A stretch of 64,000 nt of DNA, from NCBI GenBank assembly GCA_012932295.1, contig JAAONU010000002.1:34807485-34871484 (forward strand), read 5' to 3'. Source of the DNA: Cyclina sinensis (Eukaryota > Mollusca > Bivalvia > Venerida > Veneridae). The notes beneath the pieces were generated by a model. The model had not been told where the DNA came from. It did no database searches and was given only the letters and a program-made list of their open reading frames with translations. Below, piece after piece: positions 35,641 through 49,345 of the stretch (the stretch's first letter is position 1; each line of letters begins with the position of its first letter). The translations under genes were made by a program, and so were the position numbers.

Positions 35641-38600
35641 CAAGGGGTAGGACCTAAATCATGTAGCTCGGTGCTTTAAGCGAGAAAAACGTGTAGTCTA
35701 TGACTAATGTCGTCAGTTTTCGCGTTAATGTTCAGGAATTTGGATAAATTATCAACAGCTATGGGGATGCTCTTGGAATATTTGTATATTGTATACGACT
35801 AGTACCTAGCCATATACGTATGCTAACTGTAGCTGCTATATGACAGAAGAAGAAATGTGTTACAAAAAAATTATTGAAGGGATGCCAACAAAGGTGTCCC
35901 GTTTTTTGTGTGAATCTGCAATATTTTGCTTCGGTTTTTCAGCTTGACCAGCAATTTTGCGCCATTAAAATGATATTATAAGTAAACAGGAACAGAATTG
36001 AACATTTACAACCAGTCAGGAATATATATAATGCATCTATGTTCGATTTGTTTAACTTGAAGACAATAAACGTGTAGTGTGAGTCACTTTAAGACCATAT
36101 TGTGTAACCTCGGTTCTTTCATAACTACATAACGGTATTCTTATACATAAAGTATCTTTCTGTCACTAGCATATTGGTTAAATTTAACACTTATTTTGTA
36201 CTACACCCCTACTAAACGGTGGCTCTTTCACATTTTGGTGATCTGTTTAAATGAGAGCCCTCGACACTTCCGTTGTAGAGCCCTCGACAAAAACAAGGCT
36301 GAAAAAGGTAAGCACGTTTTATAAAAATATACGTTATTAAAGAGCATGCTTGTTTTTCAAAAATCGAAGAATGTCATGCCACGTAGAACATTTTTCTCAT
36401 CATTTTAGATGCAATTTCGATAAGAAATATCCCATAATGACGTTGCTAGAACTTGTACCAAATATCAACTCGTGTGTTTTCTTTTACGAGGAGGCACATC
36501 TTGAGTGATTTCTTTACCGTGAGGTAGGTGTTGGCCCACATAATCGTCTTGTAACATTGTTCCAACCTCCTCTTTGGCTCAGCACTAAAAATATTTCACA
36601 GAGCTCGGTTAAAAACAAAATACTCACATTTTTTCAAATGTGATCGAGCCATCGACAATGTGATGGCGCCATCGGCAATGTGAAAGAGCCTTCGAAAATG
36701 TGATGGAGCCAACACCATCATTCAATAAGTGTTAATATTGTATATTAAAAAGCACGAAAAAAAAATATTTTTAGTGCTGAACCAAAGAGGAGGTTAGAAC
36801 AATGTACTATGACGATTATATGGGCCAGCATCTATTTCAAGGTAAAGAAATCACTCAAGATGTGTCTCGTAAAAGAAAACACACGAGTTGATATTTGGTA
36901 CAAGTTCTAGCAACGTCATTATGGGATATTTCTTATCGAAATTGCATCTAAAATGATGAGAAAAATGTTCTACGTGGCATGACATTCTTCGATTTTTGAA
37001 AAACAAGCATGCTCTTTAATAACGTATATTTTTATAAAACGTGCTTACCTTTTTCAGCCTTGTTTTTGTCGAGGGCTCTACAACGGAAGTGTCGAGGGCT
37101 CTCATTTAAACAGATCACCAAAATGTGAAAGAGCCACCGTTTAGTAGGGGTGTACTATAATCATACTCAAAATCAGTGTTTGTCCAATTTAAAGGCATTA
37201 CATTAACTACACATGGTGATTTTATAAAGTGAAAGCAATCGAATGTCTTTTGATACAACTGAAGTTAACGTTCAATATATGTTTTCGTTTAAGATTGTTT
37301 TATAGACAGCTAAATAAATGTTAACAATAAACAATTCTTACAGTTGTGAGTTGAAGCAATAATTTAATATCATTATCAGATTTTGTTTGATATCCAGCGA
37401 GAATTAAAAGATTGGAATATTTTAGCACAAATTCACCTTGGCATTGTAGATGCTGGCATGATAAACTCTATACTCTGCAACTTGGGGCAACAGCTTATAA
37501 ATAAAATATCATAGCAAAATAGCATTATCACATATACTTACAAGCAATTCATACATACCATACATAAGAAGTAAATAGATCCTCCAAAGATAACTTACAT
37601 TTTTTTTACAAATACAGAATTAAATCTCGTATGTATTAAGATACCTGACGGCTTGGAGACAAGGGAAGTCAGTGATTTTACCTATTGCAAATTATTTAAT
37701 TTTCATCCCCTTTCTAAGTTTCATTAGTAAAGACTAATCACTGCTTGCAGGAAATACCTTAAAACCACAATTATTAGCAACCTAATTTGATTTATTGCAA
37801 AATGGCTGTTTAAGCAAGGTGATGATATTTATCAGCCAGGTCTATTTTTTCATAAAAGGATTTTCACTTCATCTTTATTCTTTGACATAGTGTTTTTAAT
37901 ACTACGAATAAATACGAAAATATACACGTAATTTCTCATCAAGTTATTTCAGTCATCAAAAGCTGTTCTGAATGGATTGCATGACCCATTTGAAATTATG
38001 CATTGTAATGTAGACAAAGACTTCATAAAAACATTGTAATCATGTAAACATTTGAACCAACTAATTATGCAAGTACATTCTACATCAAATTTCCTTTTTT
38101 TTTTCTTTTTTTTTTTTTTTGCTTACGGAGAGATGAACTTTATGTTCATTATTTCATTTAAGTTTAATGACAGTCTAGTCAAAGGGGAAGAAATATTGAC
38201 TGATATGATTGTGGAAGAAGTAAGATAATATTTTTCAAACTCCATTAAAAACTACAAATGTGTTAAGAAATCTGACTTGTCTAATTTGCGTGTATCTCTT
38301 ATTTATTTCCTTTTAACTGAAACAATGGTAATGTGCAAATGAACATTGGATACAGCATCCAAGAATACATGTCGCATAGATATTTTGTTGAGTCCAGGGA
38401 TTGAACCATTCACTTTTGAATCTATATGGAGCTTAGCACATTGGCAGTTTTTATATGTACCAAGTATATACAGTTAATTTAACTGTGCGGCACAGGCTGT
38501 CTGTCAGTTGACAATTTGTTTTCGCACAACTTAGAAAGTCCTTTTTGATTTCATAAATATAATGTTTGCATGTATGTAATATCTACAAAAAATTCAATTT

Positions 38601-39369
38601 TGATTTTTAAAATGAAATCTGCAGACTTGTGGTCAAACCAAAACCTTTCATATTTTAAATTTACTTGTAATATTGTATTTGTATCTGACAATGAAAATCA
38701 CCACATAACCTCCAAGCCTAAAAATCGCAAGTGTTCAAATTCATTGAAACATTTATGGAATTATCTTAGCTTAAAAAAAGGAAATACTTTGGGTTTTTTT
38801 TAATCAGAAACATAAAGATAAATATAAAAACAGAACTCTTTGTAAAAATGTTCAATATGCTTACTTTAAAAAACTTAACTTTAACATCAATAAAGAACCG
38901 AGGTTACGCAATATGGTCTTAAAGTGACTCACACTACACGTTTATTGTCTTCAAGTTGAACAAATCGAATATAGATGCATTATGTATATTCCTAACTGGT
39001 TGTAAATGTTCAATTCTGTTCCTGTTTACTTAAATATCATTTTAATGGCGCAAAATTGTTGGTCAAGCTGAAAAACCGAAGCAAAATATTGCAGATTCAC
39101 ACAAAAAATGGGACACCTTTGTTGGCATCCCTTCAATAACTTTTTCGTAACACATTTCTTCTTCTGTCATATAGCAGCTACAGTTAGCATACATATATGG
39201 CTAGGTACTAGTCGTATACAATATACAAATATTCCAAGAGCATCCCCATAGCTGTTGATAATTTATCCAAATTCCTGAACATTTACGCGAAAACTGACGA
39301 CATTAGTCATAGACTACACGTTTTTCTCGCTTAAAGCACCGAGCTACATGATTTAGGTCCTACCCCTGG
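35641..39369. mobile_element. Large foldback element with ~478-bp terminal inverted repeats
   Basis: The left arm 35641-36119 and right arm 38892-39369 are near-identical inverted repeats (few mismatches by eye). The ends read CAAGGGGTAGG and, on the reverse strand, CCAGGGGTAGG. A 5-bp target duplication CTTAT flanks it (35636-35640 and 39370-39374), proving insertion as a unit. The interior (36120-38891) holds a second nested element, a poly-T run near 38098-38120, and AT-rich sequence. It has no frame resembling a transposase, so the copy is non-autonomous. Superfamily unknown; 5-bp duplications occur in Transib-type and some other DNA transposons. Confidence 0.88.
36204..37152. mobile_element. 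Nested 949-bp foldback element with ~390-bp terminal inverted repeats
   Basis: Arms are 36204-36596 and 36763-37152, inverted and nearly identical. Termini are CACCCCTACTAAACGG and its complement, with a 5-bp target duplication TACTA at 36199-36203 and 37153-37157. The 166-bp centre holds four tandem 20-bp units beginning AATGTGA.. and containing GAGCC (from 36637, 36657, 36677 and 36697). The arms carry related AGAGCCCTCGAC motifs near 36257 and 36279, possibly transposase-binding repeats. No coding capacity. It sits inside the interior of the 35641-39369 element, so it inserted later. Confidence 0.88.
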
Positions 39370-39374
39370 CTTAT

Positions 39375-42300
39375 AGTCGTTTGAGTTATAAGATATCATT
39401 TTGAATTATGACGTTCTGTGACTTTTCTGATTTATTTTGTTTCAATAGACGAAGGTCTGTTCTTCTACCGAAATCGGTAGATCAAATAAAATACATCAAC
39501 ATAACCGATGGTGACGTATTCTATTTCAACTAACTTTGTTTGACTATTGTTTCGTTCTAGATTGAAACATTCCAATATGCAGCCAATGTGTTGTGTAATT
39601 ATTCTGCAGTTTCATTACGAATCAGAATACCATAAATAAAACCATAAATAGTGTCGCAGTTGGCAAGTGAAAATACCACATGCAGCTAATGCAATGTTAT
39701 TGCCCTTTGATGAATAATAAAACTGTCTTCTGCGATATTTTTTGGTTTACAATTAATTGAGCATGTACTGACTTCAGCTTTCTATTTTCGAATTTAGACT
39801 GGTTTCATGCAGATTTCTATACTTATATCATGAACGGTTATGCTTAAATTGGAACAATTTATGAACAGGAATGCAAATAGAGAACTGTCTTTAAACTTAT
39901 TTATACTGAAATAACTATAGAGGAATTCTGATCAGCCAGTGAACCAGTGAAAATGTCCTTGGATGCAACTGTTTGGAGAGCAATAAAAAGGGAGCTTCCG
40001 ATAAAAAGTCAGAAGAGACTCTGGCGAATCTCATCATTACGACAATTTTATATCCGGCATTAATCCGAAAATATTGTAGTCGCAACAGCTTAATTAACCA
40101 TATCGATATGTTTTATCTCATTTGACATTTCCTAAAATGTTGCAATCAAATACAGAACTTTCTAGGAATTAGTTTACGTAATTAGAAAAAAGAAAGTGTT
40201 GGAAAAGGTTATCTATAGAAATGGAATACAGTAAAATAGAAAGATCTCCTAAAACAATAGCTGAATATTGTGAAAAGGAGTCACTGTCACGAATACCTAT
40301 GACTATGTCAAAAGAGCACCACGGTTGGCAGATCTCAGTTAGTATTATATAGATTATTGGCGGTTAGAGCTGATATAATCCGAGCCGCCAGGCGAGGGTT
40401 TATATTAACTTTAACAGGCTATACGAGTCCGTATACCCAGCAAAGAATATACAATACAATATTTGGTATTCCTCTAAGGCGCCCTTTTCCCCACTTCATT
40501 GTTGTTTATATTTATGCAAAAGCTTCGGAAACTGCCGAACATAAACAAGTTTCAAATCACTAGCGTTCGTCATGTGGACGCTTGGTTTTCGGAAAACTAG
40601 CGCTTGATGGTGAACAGAGTCGTAAGTTGATCTACATAATAAGGGGTCAAGGATAAAACAAAATAACGCAAGAATAAGACCTCCATTACATTTTTTAAAT
40701 ATTGATATGAATTGCTAAACATTTGTAGATCTAATAATAGTCATCGAAACTTTTGAAGTAAAGCAACGTCGGCCATTTTGTTTCGCCTGTGCATATTCTT
40801 TCATAGCCAATCAGAAAATGGATGCGGATACGGATGCGTATACAGAAGCTCTCGTCAATGAGATCCATTCAAATTTATTTTCGGTATTATAAAAAGATAT
40901 ATACTGGAATATCCATGTTTCCAAAATTCCGAGAGCTTTTATAGTTGGTATGATAAAGTTACTTCAGATAGCATTTAAACATTAAAACTGAGTAGGAAAT
41001 GTCAAAAGTACACAACATATGAATGAAAAATCTGAAGTGTCAAACTTCCAAAAATTTTGAAATGCTAAGTGCCACTTAGTTAATATCTTAAAAATGGAAA
41101 TGAACACTAACCATCATTTTTCATTGACATTGCGTAATATTCCTAACAACGACCGTGTTTACGATGAGTGATAAGATAAAAACAATTGTTGAACACGTGG
41201 TGCGGTTTATAGTGTGACGATCGCTCTGGCATCAGTGACATTAGAGCTTAATTTATCTAACAAATTTGCACTGCGTTCTGCCAATTTTTACAGAACATTC
41301 AATTTTTACTTCATCAATTTGTAAAACTAATCAGAAGTGAGAGTAAATTACAATTTGTAATTATTTAAACTATACAATTTTCACCTGAAATGTCTTTGCA
41401 AAGTGCGGGGTGAAAGGAATAGGTCACGACATTGGATATTTTGGGTTTGCTTGCGTTACTGAAGAGGAGGTAACGCTCAATACAATACTGACAAACTATT
41501 TTATAAGAGAGCTTATATAATGGCTCAAAAGACTGTATTCTCTTTTAGCAAATTTATAGTTTATGAGTTTATGCTGAAAAAAAGTAGAAAAAAAAACGAA
41601 AAACATAAGGCTGCATGTTCAATCTTTAGGTTTCTTTAAAATCCATTAAATGTCAGGTTTCACGAAAATAACAGTTTCATAAAATTACGTATCAAATGTG
41701 TTTAAAAATGATATCAACAATGTATCAGAAGTAGAAATAGAGGTCTGTGTTTACTTTTTGTGTCGGTCTTGTTTCATACAGGATTTCAATCAAAAATTAA
41801 TTTCCGGCCTATTGCTGTAAGTACTAACGTAAAAAGGCACACCACGACATGACGTTCCGGGTCGATGCAATTTGACAATGACAAATAATTAGAACACACA
41901 TTTCGAAAGAAAAAATGTTATACAGATTTTATATTTTGCAAGCGTTAATACTATTATGCGCATGTTTCTACGTGGAGATCTTTTAAATTAAATCCTCTAT
42001 TTCACACTATCCTTACATCCAGTTTTTTAAATCTGTTTTCTAAAGCTACGTGAGTAGATAAGCAAGATTTGAAAAGAGATTTTTACAGCAGTGGTTGACT
42101 GCAGAGTGTAGATACTAGCAAATATGTGATGAAATATAAAAGTGAAATTGAAACAAACATTGACAAAACACTTCTCTAATAGTAGTATCTGGTTAATGAA
42201 ATCAAGATTATCAAATTTAAGAAGCATTTATATATATGTGGCAATTCAGATTAAGATAATATCGTTTTTTTAACTGACTGACCAAGATAGTTACTGAGAC

Positions 42301-42935
42301 TAATAGCTTGTCACGTTTATTTATATAAAATAGGACTTTGTTGCTTTCCCCGATTATAGCATTGCTAACCTATAACTCAAAACGGCAAGGAGAATAAAGG
42401 TGCTTTTGGTCTGGTTTGTTCTTCATTTATAAACTGCACAATTTAGGGAAAAAAAATGAAAAAGAAATTACATATTTTCAGTAAGTGTCCTGAAAGTCCT
42501 GAGACTCCATAACTCCTGACAAATATAACATGTTAATTCTTTTGTTTTGCCTCTTTTTCTTCTTTATAATTCGTCCACTTTTTGGCTGAATGCCAATCAT
42601 TTCTCACAGTCTTAAATATCTTTTGTTCCACAAGGGATTCGATTATGTTACGATATCACAACCGATTAAATTAATTTGAACAAACGAAAAGGAAAGAATA
42701 ATCCAATCTCAGAACGTTTCTGACAATCACTGCGTGTAACGTGAAATTTGCATCGGACTAAATCCCAAAGGCTGCTTTTGACAAATCTTTATGTATCACA
42801 TTGATTCAATAATTATTTTGTGTATTTTTAAGCCTTTTCAGTTTGTGGAAGCTTTATAGGTTCCAGATAAATGCAGAGTTTGAAATTGCTTGATTTTACG
42901 AGATCTGTTATTAGTATCATTTTTTGTTTTCTTTA
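39375..42935. other. AT-rich stretch without a recognisable gene
   Basis: Short motif-less frames only. A YY1-like GCCATTTTG (about 40771) and a CCAAT box (about 40806) lie close together near 40.8 kb but with no coding sequence beside them. A repeat word shared with 35029 occurs at 41791-41808. Confidence 0.45.
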
Positions 42936-42995
42936 TTATCATTACTGTTATTATCATTACTGTTATTATCATTACTGTTATTATCATTACTGTTA
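42936..42995. repeat. Tandem repeat, 15-bp unit x 4
   Basis: Four perfect copies of TTATCATTACTGTTA at 42936, 42951, 42966 and 42981, followed by a broken fifth copy (TTAACATTA). Perfect identity suggests recent expansion. Confidence 0.95.
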
Positions 42996-44879
42996 TTAAC
43001 ATTAATGTAGATGGTATTAAAAGAAGTAATAGTAGGTATCGGCGGTAGTGGTTGCGTGGAGTAGCAGTTGAAATTTCTATAGAATTTAGTTGTACATGGA
43101 ATTCAGATCGCAGTAACTTGAATTACCATTTTACCTTTAAGGAGGTGCTGCGTGTAAAACAAACATGGATTTCCAATGATGTGTAAAGCCTTACTTTTTT
43201 AGAATCGTGTAAAATCAAATGATAAGAAGATCATAAATATTTTCTTACACTTTAAGTAGATCAGCCAAAACACGTTTATCGATATAAGAGAAAGTGTCTT
43301 TTAAGTTCGATATAATGGTGATTTTAAATCATTTATATGCAAAACCTTTGCCCATCTCAATTAACCATAGCAGAAAAAAGAGAATAATACGTGAATGACA
43401 GGTAACGATGTTCCTGTATAGACAACAGGACATAATGCCCTCGTATTGCAGTTTCAGAATACAAGGTCATTAATTTTTTCTGGACCTTCAAATTCCTTTT
43501 TTTTTATTATGAATCATTATTTTTATACGTAAGTGTGAAGTAAGTTTTTTTTGTCAGTAATGTAACTGTGTTTGTACTTTCGAATAAACTGGAATTTAAA
43601 AGCGAATGTTTGCTTCAATAAAACGTTATCATTAATTAATGTTTGCACTTTAAACGCTGAAAGTTCTTTTGTATTTTCATATCATATTCCCTCTTGCCGC
43701 AACATATAAGCTAGACTTATTTGCTGTGAATCATGTCTCTGTATTGATTTCGGTGTGTGGAACTTAATGCACCAAATTTATCTTATATTATAAATTTAAA
43801 GTACTTCCATTGATATACTTTTGCACTTTGATCAATATTGCCTTGAAAATTGTCAGACAGTTTAACTAACAACTCCCCGCTTTATAAACTTAGTAAATTT
43901 AAAGCCATGAGGTACATTCCAGTAATCTTCGCCCTGTCTTTTTCACTCAATATTTTTATCAAATAAGACATCATTGCGACAATACATATGAGAAAAAAAA
44001 CACTTAAATTCTAGTGTTCTAATTAAACTTTTAAACTGTCTCGCAAAAAAGTCCGCTATCCGTTCGACACTTAGGACTACATAAGAAAGGCTGTATGCAA
44101 CTGTAACGGTCAATTCTTTATGAGTATTTTTCACACCTGTTGAAACGACCCTTTTGTGTTTGGATTCTATCGTCTTTGACTGCCTACACTGAGATAGATG
44201 GTGTTTGAAGCCCCTGGGTTAGTATGATGACTTATTGATGTAGTTTATTTACATTTTTGCTATGTCAACATAAACTCATTATTCATAATAAATTATTTTT
44301 TGTCTGTCATGGCTGATTTCTGTCCGTTAATTTTATTGCTGTAGTTCTTGATGTTATTAATGTGACTTTTTCTGAGTCTAGTCAATGACTGGGTATGCAA
44401 ATAGCATTCAACGGGTCCTTCTTCTTAACCAGTACCTGCGTCAGCAGAAAAAACAAATCATATTATTATTTATTGTACGTCATCTAAGCGCGTCTTTCAC
44501 TTGTCCTTTTACTAGTTCATGTTTTCCACGACGCCGAAAATTTATAACTATACCGAATAACACACAGTATATGTAGACACAGACAGAGACTTGTTTTCTT
44601 TGCTCTTAAGTAAATTTAATTTGCAATCATACGTTACTTGATCTTTTCCCTTGTGTAGAATAAAATGTGTTTAATTGCACAAACACTAGTATGTTTAATG
44701 TTGCAAATCTTTTAAGGAAATACCACGCACTTGGAAAATATTCTTAACAGACTGTCTTGCGTGTATAGAAGAACAACTCTACTACGGATCTATGCATACA
44801 TATGGAAAAATTCAGCCCGATATGTATTTAAGCTCACCTGACACAACTGTTTAATAAGATTTTAGACACTGCATGCCTG
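42996..44879. other. AT-rich stretch without a recognisable gene
   Basis: Only short, motif-less frames. The part just before 44880 may already be decayed LINE sequence, but nothing could be recognised. Confidence 0.4.
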
Positions 44880-46063
44880 GACTTAAGATATAATAATACC
44901 TCTTCTTAAAAATGGAAATACTACTGATGTTCCACAATTATAGTGGTATTACTCTTCTAAGATTTTCGGAAACTTATTTTCGTGTGTGTTAAATCAGCGC
45001 ATTACATTTTATATTATATCTGCACAATTTGGCTTTAGACTCGGTAAATCAACAACAGACGCTGTTTTTGTTCGTTATTCACTAATTCAAAAGGTACTTG
45101 GTGAGAATAATAGGCTCTATTGTTGTTTTAAAGACGTTGTTTAGATTCCATAAATCGTACGGTTAAAATTGTTAACGTGTGGTATCAATGGTAAATTATA
45201 ACTTATTATCAAAACATGTATGATTCTGTGAAACCGTTTGTACGTTATTGCGAAAATTACTCTGATTTTTTTAAAACTTCAATCGGGTTACGTCAAGGAG
45301 AGATTATTTCGCCTGTGTTTTTTCTCTCTTTGTTGAAGACCTCGAGCTATACCTGAAGGATACAATAAACTGGATTAAGTTTACAAGATATAACGTTTAT
45401 ATTGCTACTTTTTGCGGACGACATGGTATTATTTGGTCAAACACATTTCTATGAGTTTGAAATTTTGGGCTTTATAAAGTCTAAACAACTTGAAAACTAA
45501 CATTTGAAATTTTGAAAAAACAGTGTTAGGGGTGTGTAAGACAAATGAAATTGAAGATGAGTTTCATTTTGTTTTATTGTGTACAAAATTTAATACACTA
45601 CGTAAAAAATACATTAAATGTTATAACAGATGTAGACCGACCGTAAGCAAATTTGTTAAATTATTCAAATCCCGAAATAAAAACGAGTTACATAAATTAG
45701 GTAGATACATATTATGAAGCATTTGGCTTATGTATTGATTTGTTAAATGCAGCATTTTTATGATTATTTAATTGATTTAGGGGGTATATTTTGCCATTCA
45801 TAATTGTTTAGGCAAAATTGTCTATAGGATACAGATCCTGTTAAGTATTGTTTAAAAGTATAGTTCATTCAAATATATCATTAAACCGTTGTCCATTTCC
45901 TGTTTAAATAAGTAGTAATTTTATTGTTGCTATTTATTATTATTATTATTATAATCATTGCTCTGGTCTTTTCTCTAGATGTCTGATATTAAAACTTTAA
46001 ATTGTATATATTGTAAGACACTGTAAAGTTTACGTGAATAAAAAATTCTGTTCTGTTCTGTTC
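44880..46063 (+). pseudogene. Decayed LINE (non-LTR retrotransposon) reverse transcriptase and 3' end
   Basis: Fragments of a LINE reverse transcriptase appear in several frames. First comes a KNGNTTDV block (about 44910), then FGFRLGKSTTDAV (about 45030) and a LRQGEIISPV block (about 45290). LLLFADDMVLF follows, with the catalytic FADD at 45411-45422. A C-terminal segment, EIEDEFHFVLLC..., is open at 45523-45717. Frameshifts, for example in the T run near 45319, and stops separate these blocks, so it is dead. The 3' end is AATAAAAAATTCTG followed by a (TTCTG)n tail ending near 46063. The clade was not determined; the EIEDEFHF-type C-terminus is common in mollusc LINEs. The 5' part is missing. 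Confidence 0.85.
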
Positions 46064-46200
46064 AAGACGGTAGGTACCCCAAAAAATTTCCTAAGATAGC
46101 CCTTAAACGATACAATTTTTAAAATTACAGGAGAAAATCGGACAATATCTATAATGGTTCTTAGGTGAGCGATATAGAACCAACGTGGCCCTCTTGTTAA
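46064..46200 (+). repeat. Fragment of the CAGGTGAGC mollusc repeat family
   Basis: TAGGTGAGCGATATAGAACC followed by AACGTGGCCCTCTTG (about 46162-46196) is a diverged form of the repeat end that reads, in better copies, CAGGTGAGCGA..GGCCATCATGGCC..CTCTTG. It is the same family as the left end of the 2616-4070 repeat (there on the minus strand). Confidence 0.55.
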
Positions 46201-48595
46201 TTTATACGCACCGGTAAAGTTCTATTTTCTGCTATAATATATCAGACCTAATCCTTGTCCCTCATTACCCATTACAATTATATTCTAAACCAATGCCATT
46301 TCCTAAACACTATTTCAAAGTGTGTCTGTATAGATCTTATTCTAACTTCTATCTTTTTTATCGAAATGGTTACAAGTTGATATCTTTTGACGTAACATTA
46401 TTACTAAGATATTTTTCATTCCTCAAAACACCTTTACAAACTTTCCCTAAACACACTGCATAACTTAAAATTCATTTTAAGTATTTTTTAAACCTTATTC
46501 TAATTTCAAACGCAGTATAGTTTTAATGGCAGGGATCTATATCGGTTAGTTTTAATCGTATTTGTGTATTAGTAATACATACCCTGACCATACTTCTGAC
46601 CACATTGAGACCCTATATTGAAAACATTTAATGAATACAATTCTTCTGTAGCAGTAAAAAGTGGTAATATTTCTGACGAGTTTATAGATATTACAGTATA
46701 TAATGACTGATTAATACTTTGTTTACTACTAAAATAACAAAATAGTTGCAATATTTAGGACCTTACAAATATTTTACATTTATTTATTACGTTAATGTAT
46801 TATGAATATTATAGACGGTTGCAGGTAGTACAGAAAGTCTTTAATACAAATCTGTAGAAATGAATACTTGCTTTTGTTTAAATTTAGAAACACCTTGGTG
46901 ATGTGACACAATATTCAGAAAAATAAATCCCTTTCGAAAGTGACACGCAAATTTGCATTGACATGTCAATGCATTACAGAAATTTTGGGTTTGAAATGTA
47001 TTGAAATGTCGTGACTTCATTAAAATGTAGCGAAATACATGACTTGCAAACCAAACAGAATGGAAATAAAGCGATGCCTTTGCACCATATTATATATAAT
47101 TTGTTTTGTAAATCTGTTTCAAAATTGATTGAAGACATTGAAAGAAATATATTCTTTAGAACTGAGGGATTGTTGAAACATTTACAGATAAAAAGATGGT
47201 AGAACTATTTTATTTCATCTGGAAACAAGAATTGTAATTACAAGTTTCCTTTAAAAGTACAGAAAGAATGGGATGTTAATGGAATCAAGGTTAGACTTTC
47301 TAATTCATTTGTAGTACAATAGGAAGCAAGTACGCTTAATTGTTCCATGCGTAAGTTAACAAAAGAAAGACAACGTATCTGTTATGTGTTATAAAAACGA
47401 TATTGTGGAATATTATGTCTGTTTTCAAAATTATATCAGTGCTAAACCTATAAGAAAAGCAGTTTTGTATATAAAACAATGCTTAAGCGTCACCTGTTCA
47501 ACATTGTTTTCTAGAAAAGAAATATTTTCTTCCATATTTCTGAGAGTATTATACATTAACTCATCAATCAAGTAAGCCATATTGATATTTTGCCGATTTA
47601 TAAAACACATTTCATGCTTAAAACATATTGTCGATGCATAGGTAGCACAGATTTTTAATGTTAGCAATTTTTCGTGATTAACGGAGTAACATTCTTATTG
47701 ATAAAGTGTGTAAAACTTTATAGTATGATGTGTTTCTGTAATAAAAATAAGACAGGCACTTAGCTTAGAAATGTTTTTCACAAATACAACTGGAATTTCT
47801 ATATGTATAAACATTTTCTTCTTTCTGCATCGTCGACCCATTTGTGAGTCAGTCACTTTAAGACAGCAACTTGTATACGATTCGATATAATACTAAACGT
47901 CCACCATGCACTGAAAGACCTGGCTCGGCAATATCAATTATGACTCAGATATTATCCCAATGTGACATAGAGATGATTACAGTCTTCTAGAAATATAGCC
48001 TTAAGCGACAGAACTATTGGTGAGCTTAATTTAGGTATTCATGTAAGTATTAACGAAGCAAACTGGCAAAGATCAATACCGTAATGAACTGTAAAAGATC
48101 GTAACAAGTGCTTAAACAAGAAACTAGACATGAGGAAAGTTTCATGACACCGCTGATACCACAGGGGATTTTGAAATAATAGGTCACTGAGGACAAATGT
48201 GGTACACAGTGCTTGTTTTCCATCTTAGAGTAAATGACTCGGTTCAATCATACCTTAATTGATCAACATAAAGAGGAAGATGCTCTAAACGGAAGCAAAT
48301 GCAACACAGAACGAATGTTGATGACAAAAGTCAATTATGATGAAACATTAGTAAACAACACAGTTTCCTTCTTTTTTTGTAAAAGAAAATATAAAAAAGC
48401 CCAATGGTTTATCAGAGTAAAACTGAAGAAAACTGTGGCAGTCTTTATAACGATATAGAAAACAAGTTGTGTTAAGACAACGTGCCGGAGCAAACACTGT
48501 ACTTTTGATATATGCTTTTTACTTATCATGGAGGAGAAAACATCGTATTTATGTCTACTTGCTGATCTACTTCAACCAAAGATACAGCTAGGTGT
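46201..48595. other. AT-rich stretch without a recognisable gene
   Basis: The frame from 47011 is open for about 104 codons except for one TAG at 47200-47202 and has lysine-rich, protein-like composition, but no domain I recognise. It could be a decayed fragment. Otherwise only short frames. The right edge, 48596-48604, is the target duplication of the next element. Confidence 0.4.
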
Positions 48596-48616
48596 AAATT
48601 AGACATGAAAGTGAAG

Positions 48617-49345
48617 TTGGCACATAGATCGCAGCTCTACATCTAGCTCTGCGATCTTATATCATTGCAGAGCTGGGTCGCAGCTCTACATCCAGCTCTG
48701 CGATCTCATATCATTGCAGAGCTGGGTCGCAGCTATACATCCAGCTCTGCGATCTCATATCATTGCAGAGCTGGGTCGCAGCTCTACATCCAGCTCTGCA
48801 ATCTTATATCATTGCAGAGCTGGGTCGCAGCTATAAATCCAGCTCTGCGATCTTATATCATTGCAGAGCTGGGTCGCAGCTATACATCCAGCTCTGCGAT
48901 CTTATATCATTGCAGAGCTGGGTCTCAGCTCTACATCCAGCTCTGCAATCTTATATTATTGCAGAGCTGGGTCGCAGCTATACATCCAGCTCTGCAATCT
49001 TATATCATTGCACAGCACGGTCGTAGATCTACATCTAGCTCTGCGATCTCATATCATTGCAGAGCTGGGTCGCAGCTCTACATCCAGCTCTGCAATCTTA
49101 TATCATTGCAGAGCTGGGTCGCAGATATACATCCAGCTCTGCGATCTTATATCATTGCAGAGCTGGGTCGCAGCTCTACATCCAGCTCTGCAATCTTATA
49201 TCATTGCAGAGCTGGGTCGCAGATATACATCCAGCTCTGCGATCTTATATCATTGCAGAGCTGGGTCGCAGCTCTACATCCAGCTCTGCATTCTTATATC
49301 ATTGCAGAGCTGGATCATAGATCGACAACTAGCTCTGCATTATTA
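48617..49345 (+). repeat. 49-bp hairpin-unit array, left arm (about 14 units)
   Basis: The unit recurs every 49 bp with high identity (starts at 48665 + 49n). Each unit contains GCAGAGCTGG and its perfect complement CCAGCTCTGC separated by 15 nt, so every unit can form a 10-bp hairpin. An alternative 7-bp hairpin AGAGCTG/CAGCTCT competes with it. One unit (about 49008) is visibly diverged. Because 49 is one more than a multiple of three and the unit lacks forward stops, all three forward frames stay open for hundreds of bases. The apparent proteins of up to 232 residues are artefacts of this. Confidence 0.97.
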